A DNA stretch of 64,000 bases from Aeromicrobium sp. Root236 (lineage in GTDB: Bacteria; Actinomycetota; Actinomycetes; Propionibacteriales; Nocardioidaceae). Positions 27,688 through 36,875 of the stretch are shown here, one piece after another (position 1 is the first letter of the stretch; the number at the start of each line of letters is the position of its first letter). A model generated the notes under the pieces. The model did not search any database, was not told where the DNA came from, and worked only from the letters and a program-made list of their open reading frames with translations. The position numbers and the translations under genes were made by a program. The stretch spans positions 2,859,075 to 2,923,074 of the forward strand of contig NZ_LMIS01000001.1 in NCBI RefSeq assembly GCF_001428805.1, written 5' to 3'.

Positions 27688-29031
27688 ATGCAACTGACCG
27701 TGCTGGGTGGTGGCGGATTCCGCGTGCCGCTCGTCTATCGCGCGCTCCTGAGTGACGACTCGGACTCCCGGGTCAACGAGCTCGTGCTGTACGACGTGGA
27801 CCCCGCGCGACTGCGGCGCGTCGGCGAGGTGCTGGCCCGGCTCGAGGCCGAAGCCGGCGTCGCAGGTCCCGCGATCCGGCTCGAGACCGACCTGGCGGAG
27901 GCCGTGCGCGGCACCGACTTCGTGTTCTCGGCGATCCGGGTCGGCGGCCTCGAGGGTCGGGTGTGTGACGAACGGGCCGCGCTCGACGAGGGGGTCCTCG
28001 GCCAGGAGACCACCGGTGCCGGCGGCGTCTGCTACGGACTGCGAACCGTCCCGGTCGCGGTGCAGATCGCCCGCACGGTCAAGGAGCACGCCCCCGACGC
28101 GTACGTCATCAACTTCACCAACCCGGCCGGCATGGTCACCGAGGCCATGTCCGCGATCCTCGGCGACCGGGTCGTCGGGATCTGCGACTCGCCCGTCGGG
28201 ATGTTCAAGCGGGTGGCGCGTGCGCTCGACCTCGACCGGTCCAGTGCGGTCTTCGACTATGCCGGTCTCAACCACCTCGGCTGGCTGCGCCGCGTGCTGG
28301 TCGACGGCGTCGACGTGCTGCCCGGCCTGCTGGCCGATCCCGACAAGCTACTCACGATCGAGGAGGGCCGGCTGTTCGGCCCGACGTGGCTGCGGACGAT
28401 CGGCGCCGTGCCCAACGAGTACCTCTGGTACTGGTACTACACCAAGGACGCCATCGCCGGGATCGAGGCGGCGAAGGAGACGCGCGGTGAGTTCCTGCTG
28501 CGCCAGCAGGGCGGGTTCTACGCGGGAGGCGAGGGAGCCGGTGACGCGTACGCCGCCTGGGACCGGACCCGGCGCGATCGCGAGGAGTCCTACATGGCCG
28601 ACAGCCGCGACGTGACCGGTGCCGGCGAGCGCGACGAGGACGACCTCGACGGCGGCGGCTACGACCGCGTGGCCCTCGAGCTGATGCACGCGATCGCCCG
28701 CAACCAGGAGGCGACGCTCGTCCTCAACGTGCGCAACGGCAGCACGCTGCCGGGCCTGCCGGCCGACGCCGTGATCGAGGTGCCCTGTGTCGTCGATGCC
28801 AACGGCCCACGCGCACTGCCGCTCGATCCGCTGGCGCCGCATGCGGCGGCCCTGGTGGCGACGGTCAAGGACGTCGAGCGCACCGCGATCGAGGCGGCGA
28901 CAACCGCGTCGCGCGAGCTGGCGGTGCGGGCCCTGGCGCTGCACCCTCTCGTCGACTCGGTCAACACCGCGCGGCGGATCTTCGACCGCCAGCTGCAGGA
29001 CGTACCGGATCTCTCGCGGGTGTTCGGCTGA
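27688..29031 (+). CDS. GH4 6-phospho-glycosidase (NAD-dependent)
   Basis: A 447-residue family 4 glycoside hydrolase. It has the Rossmann loop LGGGGFRVPLV (6-16), the IRVGG motif (83-87), INFTNPAGMV (141-150), and the Mn2+ ligands Cys166 (GICDSP) and His196 (GLNHLGW). GH4 enzymes split 6-phospho-glycosides by an NAD-dependent oxidation/elimination route. GGGGAAG precedes the ATG; it follows the DeoR gene by 8 nt. In a non-PTS context the phosphate would have to come from the PfkB kinase (inference). Confidence 0.93.
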   Translation: MQLTVLGGGGFRVPLVYRALLSDDSDSRVNELVLYDVDPARLRRVGEVLARLEAEAGVAGPAIRLETDLAEAVRGTDFVFSAIRVGGLEGRVCDERAALDEGVLGQETTGAGGVCYGLRTVPVAVQIARTVKEHAPDAYVINFTNPAGMVTEAMSAILGDRVVGICDSPVGMFKRVARALDLDRSSAVFDYAGLNHLGWLRRVLVDGVDVLPGLLADPDKLLTIEEGRLFGPTWLRTIGAVPNEYLWYWYYTKDAIAGIEAAKETRGEFLLRQQGGFYAGGEGAGDAYAAWDRTRRDREESYMADSRDVTGAGERDEDDLDGGGYDRVALELMHAIARNQEATLVLNVRNGSTLPGLPADAVIEVPCVVDANGPRALPLDPLAPHAAALVATVKDVERTAIEAATTASRELAVRALALHPLVDSVNTARRIFDRQLQDVPDLSRVFG

Positions 29032-29094
29032 CGGTTTCCTGAGTTTTGCGCCTTCGTACGCCGGGCATACCGGCGGGATGACACAATCTGGTGC

Positions 29095-29769
29095 ATGACT
29101 GCCACGATCGCGCCGGAGCGCCCGCCGAGCCGGCCCAGACGCCGCATTGCGACGGCGATCGGCGTGATCCTGCTGCTGGGTGGCCTGTCGGTGATGGGCT
29201 ACTTCGCGTGGCAGTACATCGGCACCAACATCGTCTCCAAGCACAAGCAGAAGCAGATCAAGGAAGAGACCCGGCGCCAGTGGGACAAGGGCGTCGAGGG
29301 CGACGCGATCGCGATGCTGCGGGTCAAGCGCTTCGGCAAGGACTACGAGGTGCCGATCGTCAAGGGCTTCGACAAGGGCGCCCTCGCGCGCGGTGTCGGC
29401 TGGGACACCAAGAGCGCCAAGCCCGGGCAGATCGGCAACTTCGCCATCGCCGGCCACCGCGTCACGCACGGCGAGCCGTTCAGCAAGTTCCCCAAGCTCA
29501 AGAAGGGCGATCTCGTCGTCGTCGAGACGCGCCGCGACATCTTCACCTACAAGCTGCGCAACTCCGGCACCTCGATCACGGTGCCGTTCACGACGTCGTG
29601 GCCGCTGTGGCCGGTGCCGGACCCTGACGCCCGCGGCCAGAAGCCGACCGAGCGGCTCATCACCCTGCTCACGTGCTCCGAGCTGTTCCACACCAACAAC
29701 CGCAGCGTCGTGATCGGCGAGCTCGTCAAGACGTACGACAAGAAGCAGGGCACGACCGCGACCAACTGA
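29095..29769 (+). CDS. Class E sortase
   Basis: A 224-residue sortase: basic N-terminus, one membrane helix (about 19-42), then the sortase barrel. Catalytic residues are H121 (AIAGHRVTHG), C194 (TLLTCSELFHT) and R203 (NNRSVV). Class E sortases of GC-rich actinomycetes anchor cell-wall proteins, commonly with LAXTG signals. None of the exported proteins in this window shows a clear sorting signal, so its substrates are elsewhere. Confidence 0.94.
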   Translation: MTATIAPERPPSRPRRRIATAIGVILLLGGLSVMGYFAWQYIGTNIVSKHKQKQIKEETRRQWDKGVEGDAIAMLRVKRFGKDYEVPIVKGFDKGALARGVGWDTKSAKPGQIGNFAIAGHRVTHGEPFSKFPKLKKGDLVVVETRRDIFTYKLRNSGTSITVPFTTSWPLWPVPDPDARGQKPTERLITLLTCSELFHTNNRSVVIGELVKTYDKKQGTTATN

Positions 29770-29789
29770 TCGCGCCCTAGGCTTGCCGC

Positions 29790-30446
29790 ATGCATGACTA
29801 CCAGCGCGAGTTCATCGAGTTCTCCCTCGACCACGAGGTGCTCGGGTTCGGTGAGTTCACGCTGAAGTCGGGGCGTACGTCGCCCTACTTCTTCAACGCC
29901 GGGCTCTTCAACACCGGCGCCCGGCTGGCGGCGCTGGGCCGGTTCTACGCCGCGGCGATCGACCGCAGCGGCGTCGAGTTCGACGTGCTCCTCGGCCCGG
30001 CCTACAAGGGCATCCCGATCGCGTCGGCCACGGCGGTGCAGCTCTCGGAGCAGCTCGGCCGTGACGTCCCGTGGTGCTTCAACCGCAAGGAGCCCAAGGA
30101 CCACGGCGAGGGTGGCCTGATCGTGGGCTCACCCCTGCAGGGCCGGGTGCTGATCATCGACGACGTCATCACGGCGGGCACCGCGATCCGCGAGGTCATG
30201 GACATCGTCGACGGTGAAGGCGCGCAGGTCGCCGGCGTCATGGTCGCGGTCGATCGTCAGGAGCGGGGCGGCGGCGAGCTCTCGGCGATCCAGGAGGTCG
30301 AGCGGGACTTCGGCGTCCCGGTCGTCTCGATCATCGACTTCGGCCAGATCATCCAGTACGTCGAGGAGTCAGGCCGGCACGCGGAGCACCTGCCGGCGAT
30401 CCGCGCGTATCGCGACGAGTTCGGGATCGCGGCCTCACCGGCATGA
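29790..30446 (+). CDS. pyrE: Orotate phosphoribosyltransferase
   Basis: A 218-residue type I phosphoribosyltransferase that makes OMP from orotate and PRPP in pyrimidine synthesis. [11 protein letters not shown] near residue 30 and the PRPP loop [19 protein letters not shown] (about 117-135) identify it. TAGGCT (29778-29783) lies six nt before the ATG, so the mRNA is probably leaderless. The stop overlaps the start of the next gene. Confidence 0.95.
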   Translation: MHDYQREFIEFSLDHEVLGFGEFTLKSGRTSPYFFNAGLFNTGARLAALGRFYAAAIDRSGVEFDVLLGPAYKGIPIASATAVQLSEQLGRDVPWCFNRKEPKDHGEGGLIVGSPLQGRVLIIDDVITAGTAIREVMDIVDGEGAQVAGVMVAVDRQERGGGELSAIQEVERDFGVPVVSIIDFGQIIQYVEESGRHAEHLPAIRAYRDEFGIAASPA

Positions 30447-31060
30447 CCGAGCCTGAGGCCGACGTCGGGGTCGGCCCGTGGGAGGGGGAGTGGCCCGCCG
30501 GTGACCACTACGACGCAGAGCTGCTGCGCGAGGGTGACCGCCGCAACGTCGTCGACCGCTACCGCTACTGGACGCTCGACGCGATCGTCGCCGACCTCGA
30601 CCTGATCAGGCACCCGTTCCACGTGGCGATCGAGAACTGGCAGCACGACTTCAACATCGGCTCGATCGTGCGCACGGCCAACGCGTTCGCCGCGGCCGAG
30701 GTCCACATCGTCGGCAAGAAGCGGTGGAACCGGCGCGGTGCGATGGTGACCGACCGCTACCAGCACGTACGCCATCACGCGTCGGTCGACGACCTCGTTG
30801 CGTGGGCGGCGGAAGCCGGCCTCGCCGTCATCGGCATCGACAACGTCCACGACTCGGTGCCGATCGAGACCGCGGAGCTGCCGCGTGAGTGCGTGCTGGT
30901 GTTCGGGCAGGAGGGTCCGGGGCTCTCCGACGAGGCCAGGGCGGTCTGCGAGCGCACGCTCTCGATCGCCCAGTTCGGCTCGACCCGGTCGATCAACGCC
31001 GGTGCTGCCGCGGCCATCGCGATGCACGCCTGGATCCGCCAGCACGCCGACCTTGATTGA
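30443..31060 (+). CDS. TrmH-family (SpoU) RNA 2'-O-methyltransferase
   Basis: A 205-residue SPOUT methylase. The three family motifs are visible: [15 protein letters not shown], the [13 protein letters not shown] segment, and [17 protein letters not shown]-like C-terminal knot (here [17 protein letters not shown]). It methylates a ribose 2'-OH in tRNA or rRNA using S-adenosylmethionine; the exact site cannot be told. Its start overlaps the pyrE stop (ATGA). Confidence 0.92.
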   Translation: MTEPEADVGVGPWEGEWPAGDHYDAELLREGDRRNVVDRYRYWTLDAIVADLDLIRHPFHVAIENWQHDFNIGSIVRTANAFAAAEVHIVGKKRWNRRGAMVTDRYQHVRHHASVDDLVAWAAEAGLAVIGIDNVHDSVPIETAELPRECVLVFGQEGPGLSDEARAVCERTLSIAQFGSTRSINAGAAAAIAMHAWIRQHADLD

Positions 31061-31090
31061 CGCGTACGCCATTGTCTGACTAAGGTCAGA
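31057..31090 (+). promoter_or_regulatory. Promoter and overlapping operator of the MarR-GNAT gene
   Basis: TTGACG (31057-31062), 18-nt spacer and TAAGGT (31081-31086) end six nt before the ATG. A perfect inverted repeat TCTGAC-TAAG-GTCAGA (31075-31090) covers the -10 box, which suggests autorepression by the encoded MarR domain. Confidence 0.7.
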
Positions 31091-31092
31091 GA

Positions 31093-31971
31093 ATGGTCGA
31101 CGATCCCGTGGCGACGCTCCGCCGGTTCAACCGTTCATGGTCGCAGCGTGTGGGTGTGCTCGACGAGTCCTTCCTCGGCTCGGGTCGCCCGCTCGGGCCG
31201 TCCCGACTGCTGTTCGAGCTGCGGGGTGGTGGCACCAGCGTGCGTGAGCTGCGGGAGCGCATGGACCTCGACTCCGGCTACCTGAGCCGCCTGCTGCGCC
31301 AGCTCGAGTCCGAAGGGCTCATCGCAGTCACGCCCGATCCTGCCGACGCCCGACGCCGCATCGCGACGCTGACCCCTCGAGGAGTCGCTGCGCAGCAGGA
31401 TCTCGACGACAGGTCCGACTCCCTCGCCCACGGCCTGGTCGACGCGTTGTCCGACCGGCAGCGCGTACGCCTGGCGGAGAGCCTCGACCAGGCCGACCGC
31501 CTGATCCGCGCGGCGACGGTCTCCCTCGACCTCGTCGATCCGGGCTCCGACTATGCCCGGACGGCTGTCGCGGCGTACTTCCGCGAGCTGGACGAGACGT
31601 TCGAGGGCGGGTTCGACGTGGCGGCCGGCGCCGCCGACGAGCACACGCTGGGTGGTGCGACCGGGCGGTTCCTCGTCGCGGTCAGTGGTGGCGTCGTGGT
31701 CGGCTGCGGCGGACTGCAGTCGCTGTCCGCCGACGTCGGCGAGATCAAGCGGATGTGGGTGCACCGCGAGTGGCGGGGCCCCGGGCTCGCGGGCCGGCTC
31801 CTCCGCCGGCTCGAGGAGGAGTCCGTCGCGCTCGGGCACCGGGTCGTCCGGCTCGACACCAACAGCTCTCTGAGCGAGGCGTTGGCGATGTATCGCGCTG
31901 CGGGCTACGTCGAGATCCCGCGCTACAACGACAACCCCTATCCCGACCACTGGTTCGAGAAGACCTTCTAG
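31093..31971 (+). CDS. MarR-GNAT fusion protein
   Basis: A 292-residue protein joining a MarR winged helix (about 1-140; LRERMDLDSGYLSRLLRQLE and the DARRRIATLT wing) to a GNAT acetyltransferase (about 150-292; IKRMWVHREWRGPGLAGRLL acetyl-CoA loop). Such fusions occur in actinomycetes; the acyl acceptor and DNA targets are mostly unknown. A palindrome over its own promoter supports a DNA-binding role. The next gene's -10 box overlaps its stop codon. Confidence 0.9.
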   Translation: MVDDPVATLRRFNRSWSQRVGVLDESFLGSGRPLGPSRLLFELRGGGTSVRELRERMDLDSGYLSRLLRQLESEGLIAVTPDPADARRRIATLTPRGVAAQQDLDDRSDSLAHGLVDALSDRQRVRLAESLDQADRLIRAATVSLDLVDPGSDYARTAVAAYFRELDETFEGGFDVAAGAADEHTLGGATGRFLVAVSGGVVVGCGGLQSLSADVGEIKRMWVHREWRGPGLAGRLLRRLEEESVALGHRVVRLDTNSSLSEALAMYRAAGYVEIPRYNDNPYPDHWFEKTF

Positions 31972-31980
31972 GCTCGCACC

Positions 31981-33342
31981 ATGAGTCAACGCGTGGTCGT
32001 CATCGGGGGAGACGCCGCCGGCATGACCGTCGCCTCGGCGCTGCGTCGGCAGCTGCCGGCGGACCACGAGGTGGTCGTGCTGGAGCGGGGGACCTGGACG
32101 TCGTACTCGGCGTGCGGCATCCCCTACTGGATCTCCGGCGAGGTCGAGTCGCCCGAGGCGCTCGTCGCGCGGAGCGTGCAGGCCCACCTGGACAACGGCA
32201 TCGACGTGCGCATGGGGGTCGAGGCGACGGCGATCGACCCCGTCGCGCACACCGTGTCGATCCTCGGCGGCAACGACCTGCCGTACGACCGGCTCGTCAT
32301 CGCCACGGGTGCCGAGCCCGTACGACCCGACCTCCCTGGCATCGAGGGGGCGGGCATCTACGGCGTGCAGACGCTCGACGACGGGCAGGCGCTGATCGAC
32401 GGCCTGGCGAAGCGGCCGGAGAAGGTCGTGGTCGTCGGTTCCGGCTACGTCGGCCTCGAGATCGCGGAGGCGTGCGTGGCCCGCGGCTTCGACACGACCG
32501 TCATCGACCGGTCGAAGACGCCGCTGTCGATCATCGAGCCGCGGCTCGGCGAGAAGGTCGCTGCCGCGATGCGCAAGCACGGCATCCGGCTGCTGTCCGA
32601 CACGGCGGTCACCGGGTTCAAGCTGGACGACGACGGCCGGGTCAGCGCGGTGGACACCGAGGACGACTCGATCGAGGCCGACCTCGTGGTCCTCGGGCTC
32701 GGCGTCACGGCCCGGTCGGCGCTGGCGGGCGATGCGGGTCTACCCCTCGGCGCCAAGGACGGCATCGTCGTCGACGAGCACCAGCGGGTCGTCGGCTTCG
32801 ACGACATCTGGGCCGCCGGCGACTGCGTCGTCACCAAGGACCGGGTGACCGGCGACCTGATCCACGTCCCGCTCGGCACTCACGCCAACAAGCAGGGACT
32901 CGTCGCGGCCGTCAGCATCCTCGCCGACGTCGCCGGAGCGGCACCGCGGGTGAGCTTCCCCGGGGTCGTGGGCACGGCGATCACCAAGTTCTGCGCCCTC
33001 GAGGTCTCGCGCACGGGGCTGGGGGAGCGGCAGGCCCGCGACGCAGGGTTCGACCCCCTGACCGTGAGCATCGAGACGACCAACTTCGCGGGATACATGC
33101 CCGACCCGGAGACCATGACGGTGGTGATGATCGCCGACCGGGCGACACGTCGCCTGCTGGGCGCACAGATCGTCGGCGGCGAGGACTCGGCGCTGCGGAT
33201 CGACGTGGCCGCGACGGCGCTCGCCGCCGAGATGACGGTCGACGACATCGTGATGCTCGACCTGGCGTACGCCCCGCCGTTCTCCTCGGTGTGGAGCCCG
33301 ATCCAGGTTGCCGCGCGGGCAGCGGTCAAGGCGCTGGGGTGA
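31981..33342 (+). CDS. FAD-dependent CoA-disulfide reductase/NADH oxidase type flavoprotein
   Basis: A 453-residue pyridine nucleotide-disulfide oxidoreductase: FAD loop VIGGDAAGMT (7-16), NAD loop VVGSGYVGLEIAE, FAD-binding GFDDIWAAGDCV and a C-terminal dimerisation domain. The single active-site Cys45 in SYSACGIPY, rather than a CXXXXC pair, places it with CoA-disulfide reductases, NADH oxidases and persulfide reductases. It reduces a disulfide or oxygen with NAD(P)H. TAGGCT six nt before the ATG implies a leaderless mRNA. Confidence 0.9.
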   Translation: MSQRVVVIGGDAAGMTVASALRRQLPADHEVVVLERGTWTSYSACGIPYWISGEVESPEALVARSVQAHLDNGIDVRMGVEATAIDPVAHTVSILGGNDLPYDRLVIATGAEPVRPDLPGIEGAGIYGVQTLDDGQALIDGLAKRPEKVVVVGSGYVGLEIAEACVARGFDTTVIDRSKTPLSIIEPRLGEKVAAAMRKHGIRLLSDTAVTGFKLDDDGRVSAVDTEDDSIEADLVVLGLGVTARSALAGDAGLPLGAKDGIVVDEHQRVVGFDDIWAAGDCVVTKDRVTGDLIHVPLGTHANKQGLVAAVSILADVAGAAPRVSFPGVVGTAITKFCALEVSRTGLGERQARDAGFDPLTVSIETTNFAGYMPDPETMTVVMIADRATRRLLGAQIVGGEDSALRIDVAATALAAEMTVDDIVMLDLAYAPPFSSVWSPIQVAARAAVKALG

Positions 33343-33410
33343 CTCGCCCGTAACCACGGGGACTGGGATACTGGTCTCCGCACCCCTCGCCAGCCACCCA
33401 GGAGATTCGC

Positions 33411-34430
33411 ATGCCCGTCGCCACACCCGAGGTCTACGCCGAGATGCTCGACAAGGCCAAGCGCGAGTCGTTCGCGTTCCCGGCCATCAACGTCTCGTCC
33501 TCGCAGACCCTCAACGCGGCACTCGCAGGCTTCGCCGAGGCCGAGAGCGACGGCATCCTCCAGGTCTCGACCGGTGGCGCCGAGTACTTCTCCGGTCCCA
33601 CGGTCAAGAACATGGTCACCGGCTCGCTGGCCTTCGCCGCGTACGCCGAAGAGGTCGCCAAGAACTACCCGGTCAACGTCGCGCTGCACACCGACCACTG
33701 CCCCAAGGACAAGCTCGACGGCTTCGTGCGCCCGCTCGTCGCGGCGTCCGAGGAGCGGGTCAAGTCCGGCGGACTGCCCTACTTCCAGTCGCACATGTGG
33801 GACGGCTCGGCCGTGCCGCTCGACGAGAACCTCGAGATCGCCAAGGAGCTGCTGGCCCGCTGTCACGCGGCCGGCATCATCCTCGAGGTCGAGATCGGCG
33901 TCGTCGGCGGCGAGGAGGACGGCGTCGTCGGTGCGATCGACGACAAGCTCTACTCGACGCCTGAGGACGCCCTCGCCACGGCTGAGGCGCTGGGCCTCGG
34001 AGAGAACGGCCGCTACCTCACCGCCCTGACGTTCGGCAACGTGCACGGCGTCTACAAGCCCGGCGGCGTCAAGCTGCGCCCCGAGGTGCTCGAGACGGCG
34101 CAGCAGGTCGTCGGTGAGAAGTACGGCAAGGACCACCCGTTCGACCTCGTGTTCCACGGCGGCTCGGGCTCGCTGCCCGAGGAGATCTCGGCGGCGGTCG
34201 ACTACGGCGTCGTCAAGATGAACGTCGACACCGACACGCAGTACGCCTTCACCCGTCCGGTCGTCGGGCACATGTTCACCAACTACGACGGCGTGCTCAA
34301 GATCGACGGCGAGGTCGGCAACAAGAAGGCGTACGACCCGCGTGCCTGGGGCAAGGCCGCCGAGGCCGGCATGGCGTCGCGTGTCGCCGAGGCGTGCGCC
34401 AACCTCCGCAGCGCCGGCACCAAGCTCTGA
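33411..34430 (+). CDS. fbaA: Class II fructose-bisphosphate aldolase
   Basis: A 339-residue zinc aldolase of glycolysis and gluconeogenesis. Zinc and substrate motifs are visible: ALHTDHCPKDKL near residue 95, LEVEIGVVGGEEDGV near 160, FGNVHGVYKPGGV and VFHGGSGS. Length is typical of the long class IIA form. AGGAG sits 7 nt before the ATG, and GATACT near 33366 may be the -10 box. Confidence 0.96.
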   Translation: MPVATPEVYAEMLDKAKRESFAFPAINVSSSQTLNAALAGFAEAESDGILQVSTGGAEYFSGPTVKNMVTGSLAFAAYAEEVAKNYPVNVALHTDHCPKDKLDGFVRPLVAASEERVKSGGLPYFQSHMWDGSAVPLDENLEIAKELLARCHAAGIILEVEIGVVGGEEDGVVGAIDDKLYSTPEDALATAEALGLGENGRYLTALTFGNVHGVYKPGGVKLRPEVLETAQQVVGEKYGKDHPFDLVFHGGSGSLPEEISAAVDYGVVKMNVDTDTQYAFTRPVVGHMFTNYDGVLKIDGEVGNKKAYDPRAWGKAAEAGMASRVAEACANLRSAGTKL

Positions 34431-34437
34431 CGCAGGC

Positions 34438-34857
34438 TCAGCGGTCGGCGGGCAGCAGCACGCCGGCCGCGAGCTCCGCGCAGTCGCCGGCTTCCTCGCG
34501 GAGGATCTTGCGATGCGTGGGCCGGGCCGCCTCGTAGCGCTCCCGGCCTGCCTGGGTGATCTCGGTCCACTGCGCGCGACGGTCGTCGGTGCACGTGTTG
34601 CGGCAGACCAGTCCGTCGTTCTCCAGCCGGCTCACGAGGCGTGACAGCGCGCTCTGGCTCAGGTGCACCTGCTCGGCGAGGAACGCCATGCGGACCTTCT
34701 CGGCGGCGTTGTGCAGCACCTGCAGGACCTCGAACTCGCTCGAGCTCAGGTCGTGCTGCGCACCGAGCTCACGATCGAGCCGGCAGCTCAGCTGGTTGTA
34801 GCGACCCATCAGCTCGTGCCACGACTGGGCGAGCTTCTCATCGGACACCTTGGACAC
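34438..34857 (-). CDS. MarR-family regulator
   Basis: A 139-residue winged-helix regulator (HTH about 50-75, LAEQVHLSQSALSRLVSRLE; wing CTDDRRAQWTEIT). GTG start at 34857, with an inverted TATCCT box six nt upstream, so probably leaderless. Divergent from an MFS multidrug-type transporter; the intergenic region holds evenly spaced repeats that are probably its operators. Confidence 0.92.
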   Translation of the reverse strand: MSKVSDEKLAQSWHELMGRYNQLSCRLDRELGAQHDLSSSEFEVLQVLHNAAEKVRMAFLAEQVHLSQSALSRLVSRLENDGLVCRNTCTDDRRAQWTEITQAGRERYEAARPTHRKILREEAGDCAELAAGVLLPADR

Positions 34858-34880
34858 GTGTGAAGGATATCACCGCGTCC

Positions 34881-34944
34881 GCATAAGATGTTCATGCATT
34901 AGTTGCTTGCGCATTAGATGCACGTGCATAAGACTGTGAGGCAT
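34881..34944. promoter_or_regulatory. Five 15-bp iterons between MarR and MFS genes
   Basis: GCATAAGATG, GCATTAGTTG, GCATTAGATG and GCATAAGACT start at 34881, 34896, 34911 and 34926, an exact 15-bp period, and a fifth GCAT at 34941 includes the transporter's ATG. A perfect 12-bp palindrome ATGCACGTGCAT spans 34918-34929. This is presumably the MarR binding array. Confidence 0.85.
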
Positions 34945-36439
34945 GACCTCAGTTCTGACAGGCACCAAGCCTGACTCCCCAACCCTCCATGTCACCGAGG
35001 GCACCGGATGGTCGAGCCGCACCTGGGTGCTCCTCGTCGTCCTCGCCGGTGCGCTCTTCCTCGACGGCCTCGACATCTCGATGGTCGGCGTCGCCCTCCC
35101 GTCGATCGGCGAGGACCTCCACATGTCCCCGTCGGCCCTGCAGTGGATCGTCTCCGGCTACGTGCTCGGCTACGGCGGCCTGCTGCTGCTCGGCGGCCGA
35201 TCCGCGGACCTGCTGGGCCGGCGTTCGGTGTTCCTCTTCGCCGTCGGCGCGTTCGGCATCGCCTCGGTCGTCAGCGCGTTCCTCAGCAACGACCTGGCGC
35301 TGATCTCGCTCCGCTTCGTCAAGGGTGTCGCCGCGGCGTTCACCGTGCCGGCCGGCCTGTCGATCATCACGACGACATTCGCCGAGGGCCCGGCCCGCAA
35401 CCGTGCGCTCAGCATCTACACCGTCTGCGGGGCCAGCGGCTTCTCGATGGGCCTCGTCTTCGGCGGGCTGCTCACCGAGCTCGGCTGGCGCATGACGTTC
35501 CTGCTGCCCGGCCCGGCGGCACTGCTGCTGCTGTTCGCCGGACTCAAGGTCGTGCCGCGCGCTGAGCGCCAGGCCTCGTCGCTCAAGCACTTCGACCTCG
35601 TCGGCGCCTTCACCAGCACGGCGTCGCTGCTGATCCTCGTGTACGCCGTCGTCGAGGCACCGGAGCGCGGCTGGACCAGCGTCGCGACGCTCGGCCTGCT
35701 GGCAGCCAGCATCGCGCTCGCTGCGCTGTTCGTCGCCGTCGAGCTGCGGCACGACCACCCGCTCGTACGCCTCGGCATCCTGCGCTCGGCCCGCGTGGTG
35801 CACGCCAACCTGGCTGGCGCCGTGATGTTCGGCGCGTACGTGTCGTTCCAGTTCGTCGTCACGCTCTACCTGCAGAACGCCCTGGGCTGGTCGCCGCTCG
35901 CGATGGCGCTCGGCTTCCTGCCGGCCGGCATCCTGGTCGTCGCCAGTGTCGTCAAGATGGGCTCGGTGCTGCAGCGCTTCGACACGCGTCTGGTGATCGC
36001 CGCCGGACTGACGTCGTTCGCGATCGGGTACGCCCTGTTCCTCCGGGTGTCGCCCGGCATGGCGTACGCCAACTTCCTGCTGCCGACGATGCTGCTGCTG
36101 GGGCTCGGCTTCGCGCTGTGCTTCCCGTCGATCAACTCCCAGGCCACGGCCGGGGTCGCCGATCACGAGCAGGGCCTGGCCTCCGGGCTGGTCAACACGA
36201 GCCTGCAGATCGGTGGTGCCGTGATGCTTGCGGTGATCTCGGCCGTGATCGGCGCCGGCGACACGGTGGCCAAGCCTGACGCGCTGCTGCCCGGCATGAC
36301 GACGGCGATCCAGGTCATCGTCGGGCTCACCGTGGTCGGCGTGCTCAGCACGCTCGCGGTGGTCGGCTTCCGCCGGCCGGCGCCCGAGCTCGTCCCGGTC
36401 GCGGTCGACCGCGAGCTGGAGGACTGCGTGGCCTGTTGA
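34943..36439 (+). CDS. MFS drug transporter, DHA2 (14-helix) family
   Basis: A 498-residue proton-driven exporter of the EmrB/QacA type with about 14 helices. LDGLDISMVGVALPSIGEDL in helix 1 and GGRSADLLGRRSVF in loop 2-3 are typical. Divergent from a MarR repressor, the classic arrangement for an inducible efflux pump. The initiation codon lies inside the last iteron. Substrates unknown. Confidence 0.93.
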   Translation: MTSVLTGTKPDSPTLHVTEGTGWSSRTWVLLVVLAGALFLDGLDISMVGVALPSIGEDLHMSPSALQWIVSGYVLGYGGLLLLGGRSADLLGRRSVFLFAVGAFGIASVVSAFLSNDLALISLRFVKGVAAAFTVPAGLSIITTTFAEGPARNRALSIYTVCGASGFSMGLVFGGLLTELGWRMTFLLPGPAALLLLFAGLKVVPRAERQASSLKHFDLVGAFTSTASLLILVYAVVEAPERGWTSVATLGLLAASIALAALFVAVELRHDHPLVRLGILRSARVVHANLAGAVMFGAYVSFQFVVTLYLQNALGWSPLAMALGFLPAGILVVASVVKMGSVLQRFDTRLVIAAGLTSFAIGYALFLRVSPGMAYANFLLPTMLLLGLGFALCFPSINSQATAGVADHEQGLASGLVNTSLQIGGAVMLAVISAVIGAGDTVAKPDALLPGMTTAIQVIVGLTVVGVLSTLAVVGFRRPAPELVPVAVDRELEDCVAC

Positions 36440-36461
36440 GCCGAGGCCGTAGGGTGCGGGC

Positions 36462-36875
36462 ATGACGAACTTGTTCGGTGAACCGCCCGCAACCCTGCTG
36501 CCTGAAGACCCCGGCGCAGCGTCCCTGGCCGAGGGTGACGACCCCAAGAACGTGGCCGCCACCCACCCGGACTCGGCGCTCGCCTGGGTCACGCTCGCCG
36601 AGCTGGCGTTGGCCGACGGGCTCGACCTCGAGGGTTATGCGTTCGCGCGCACGGGCTACCACCGCTCGCTCGACCTGCTGCGCCGCAACGGCTGGAAGGG
36701 TCACGGCCCGCTGCCGTGGAACCACGAGCCCAACCGCCCGTTCCTCCGCTCGCTCGTGGCCCTCGCGGACGCGTCCGAGCGGTTCGGCGACACGGGTGAG
36801 GCGCACCGCTGCCGCGAGTTCCTGCACGAGTCGAGCCCCGAGGCGTACGCCGAGCTCGTCAGCCCGAAGGGCTGA
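36462..36875 (+). CDS. DUF3151 protein
   Basis: A 137-residue protein of the actinobacterial DUF3151 family (core HPDSALAWVTLAELALADG, then GYHRSLDLLRRNGWKGHG). Function unknown; the helical, TPR-like pattern suggests a scaffold role. TAGGGT (36450-36455) six nt before the ATG gives a leaderless mRNA. Its last codons run into a tandem repeat array. Confidence 0.92.
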   Translation: MTNLFGEPPATLLPEDPGAASLAEGDDPKNVAATHPDSALAWVTLAELALADGLDLEGYAFARTGYHRSLDLLRRNGWKGHGPLPWNHEPNRPFLRSLVALADASERFGDTGEAHRCREFLHESSPEAYAELVSPKG

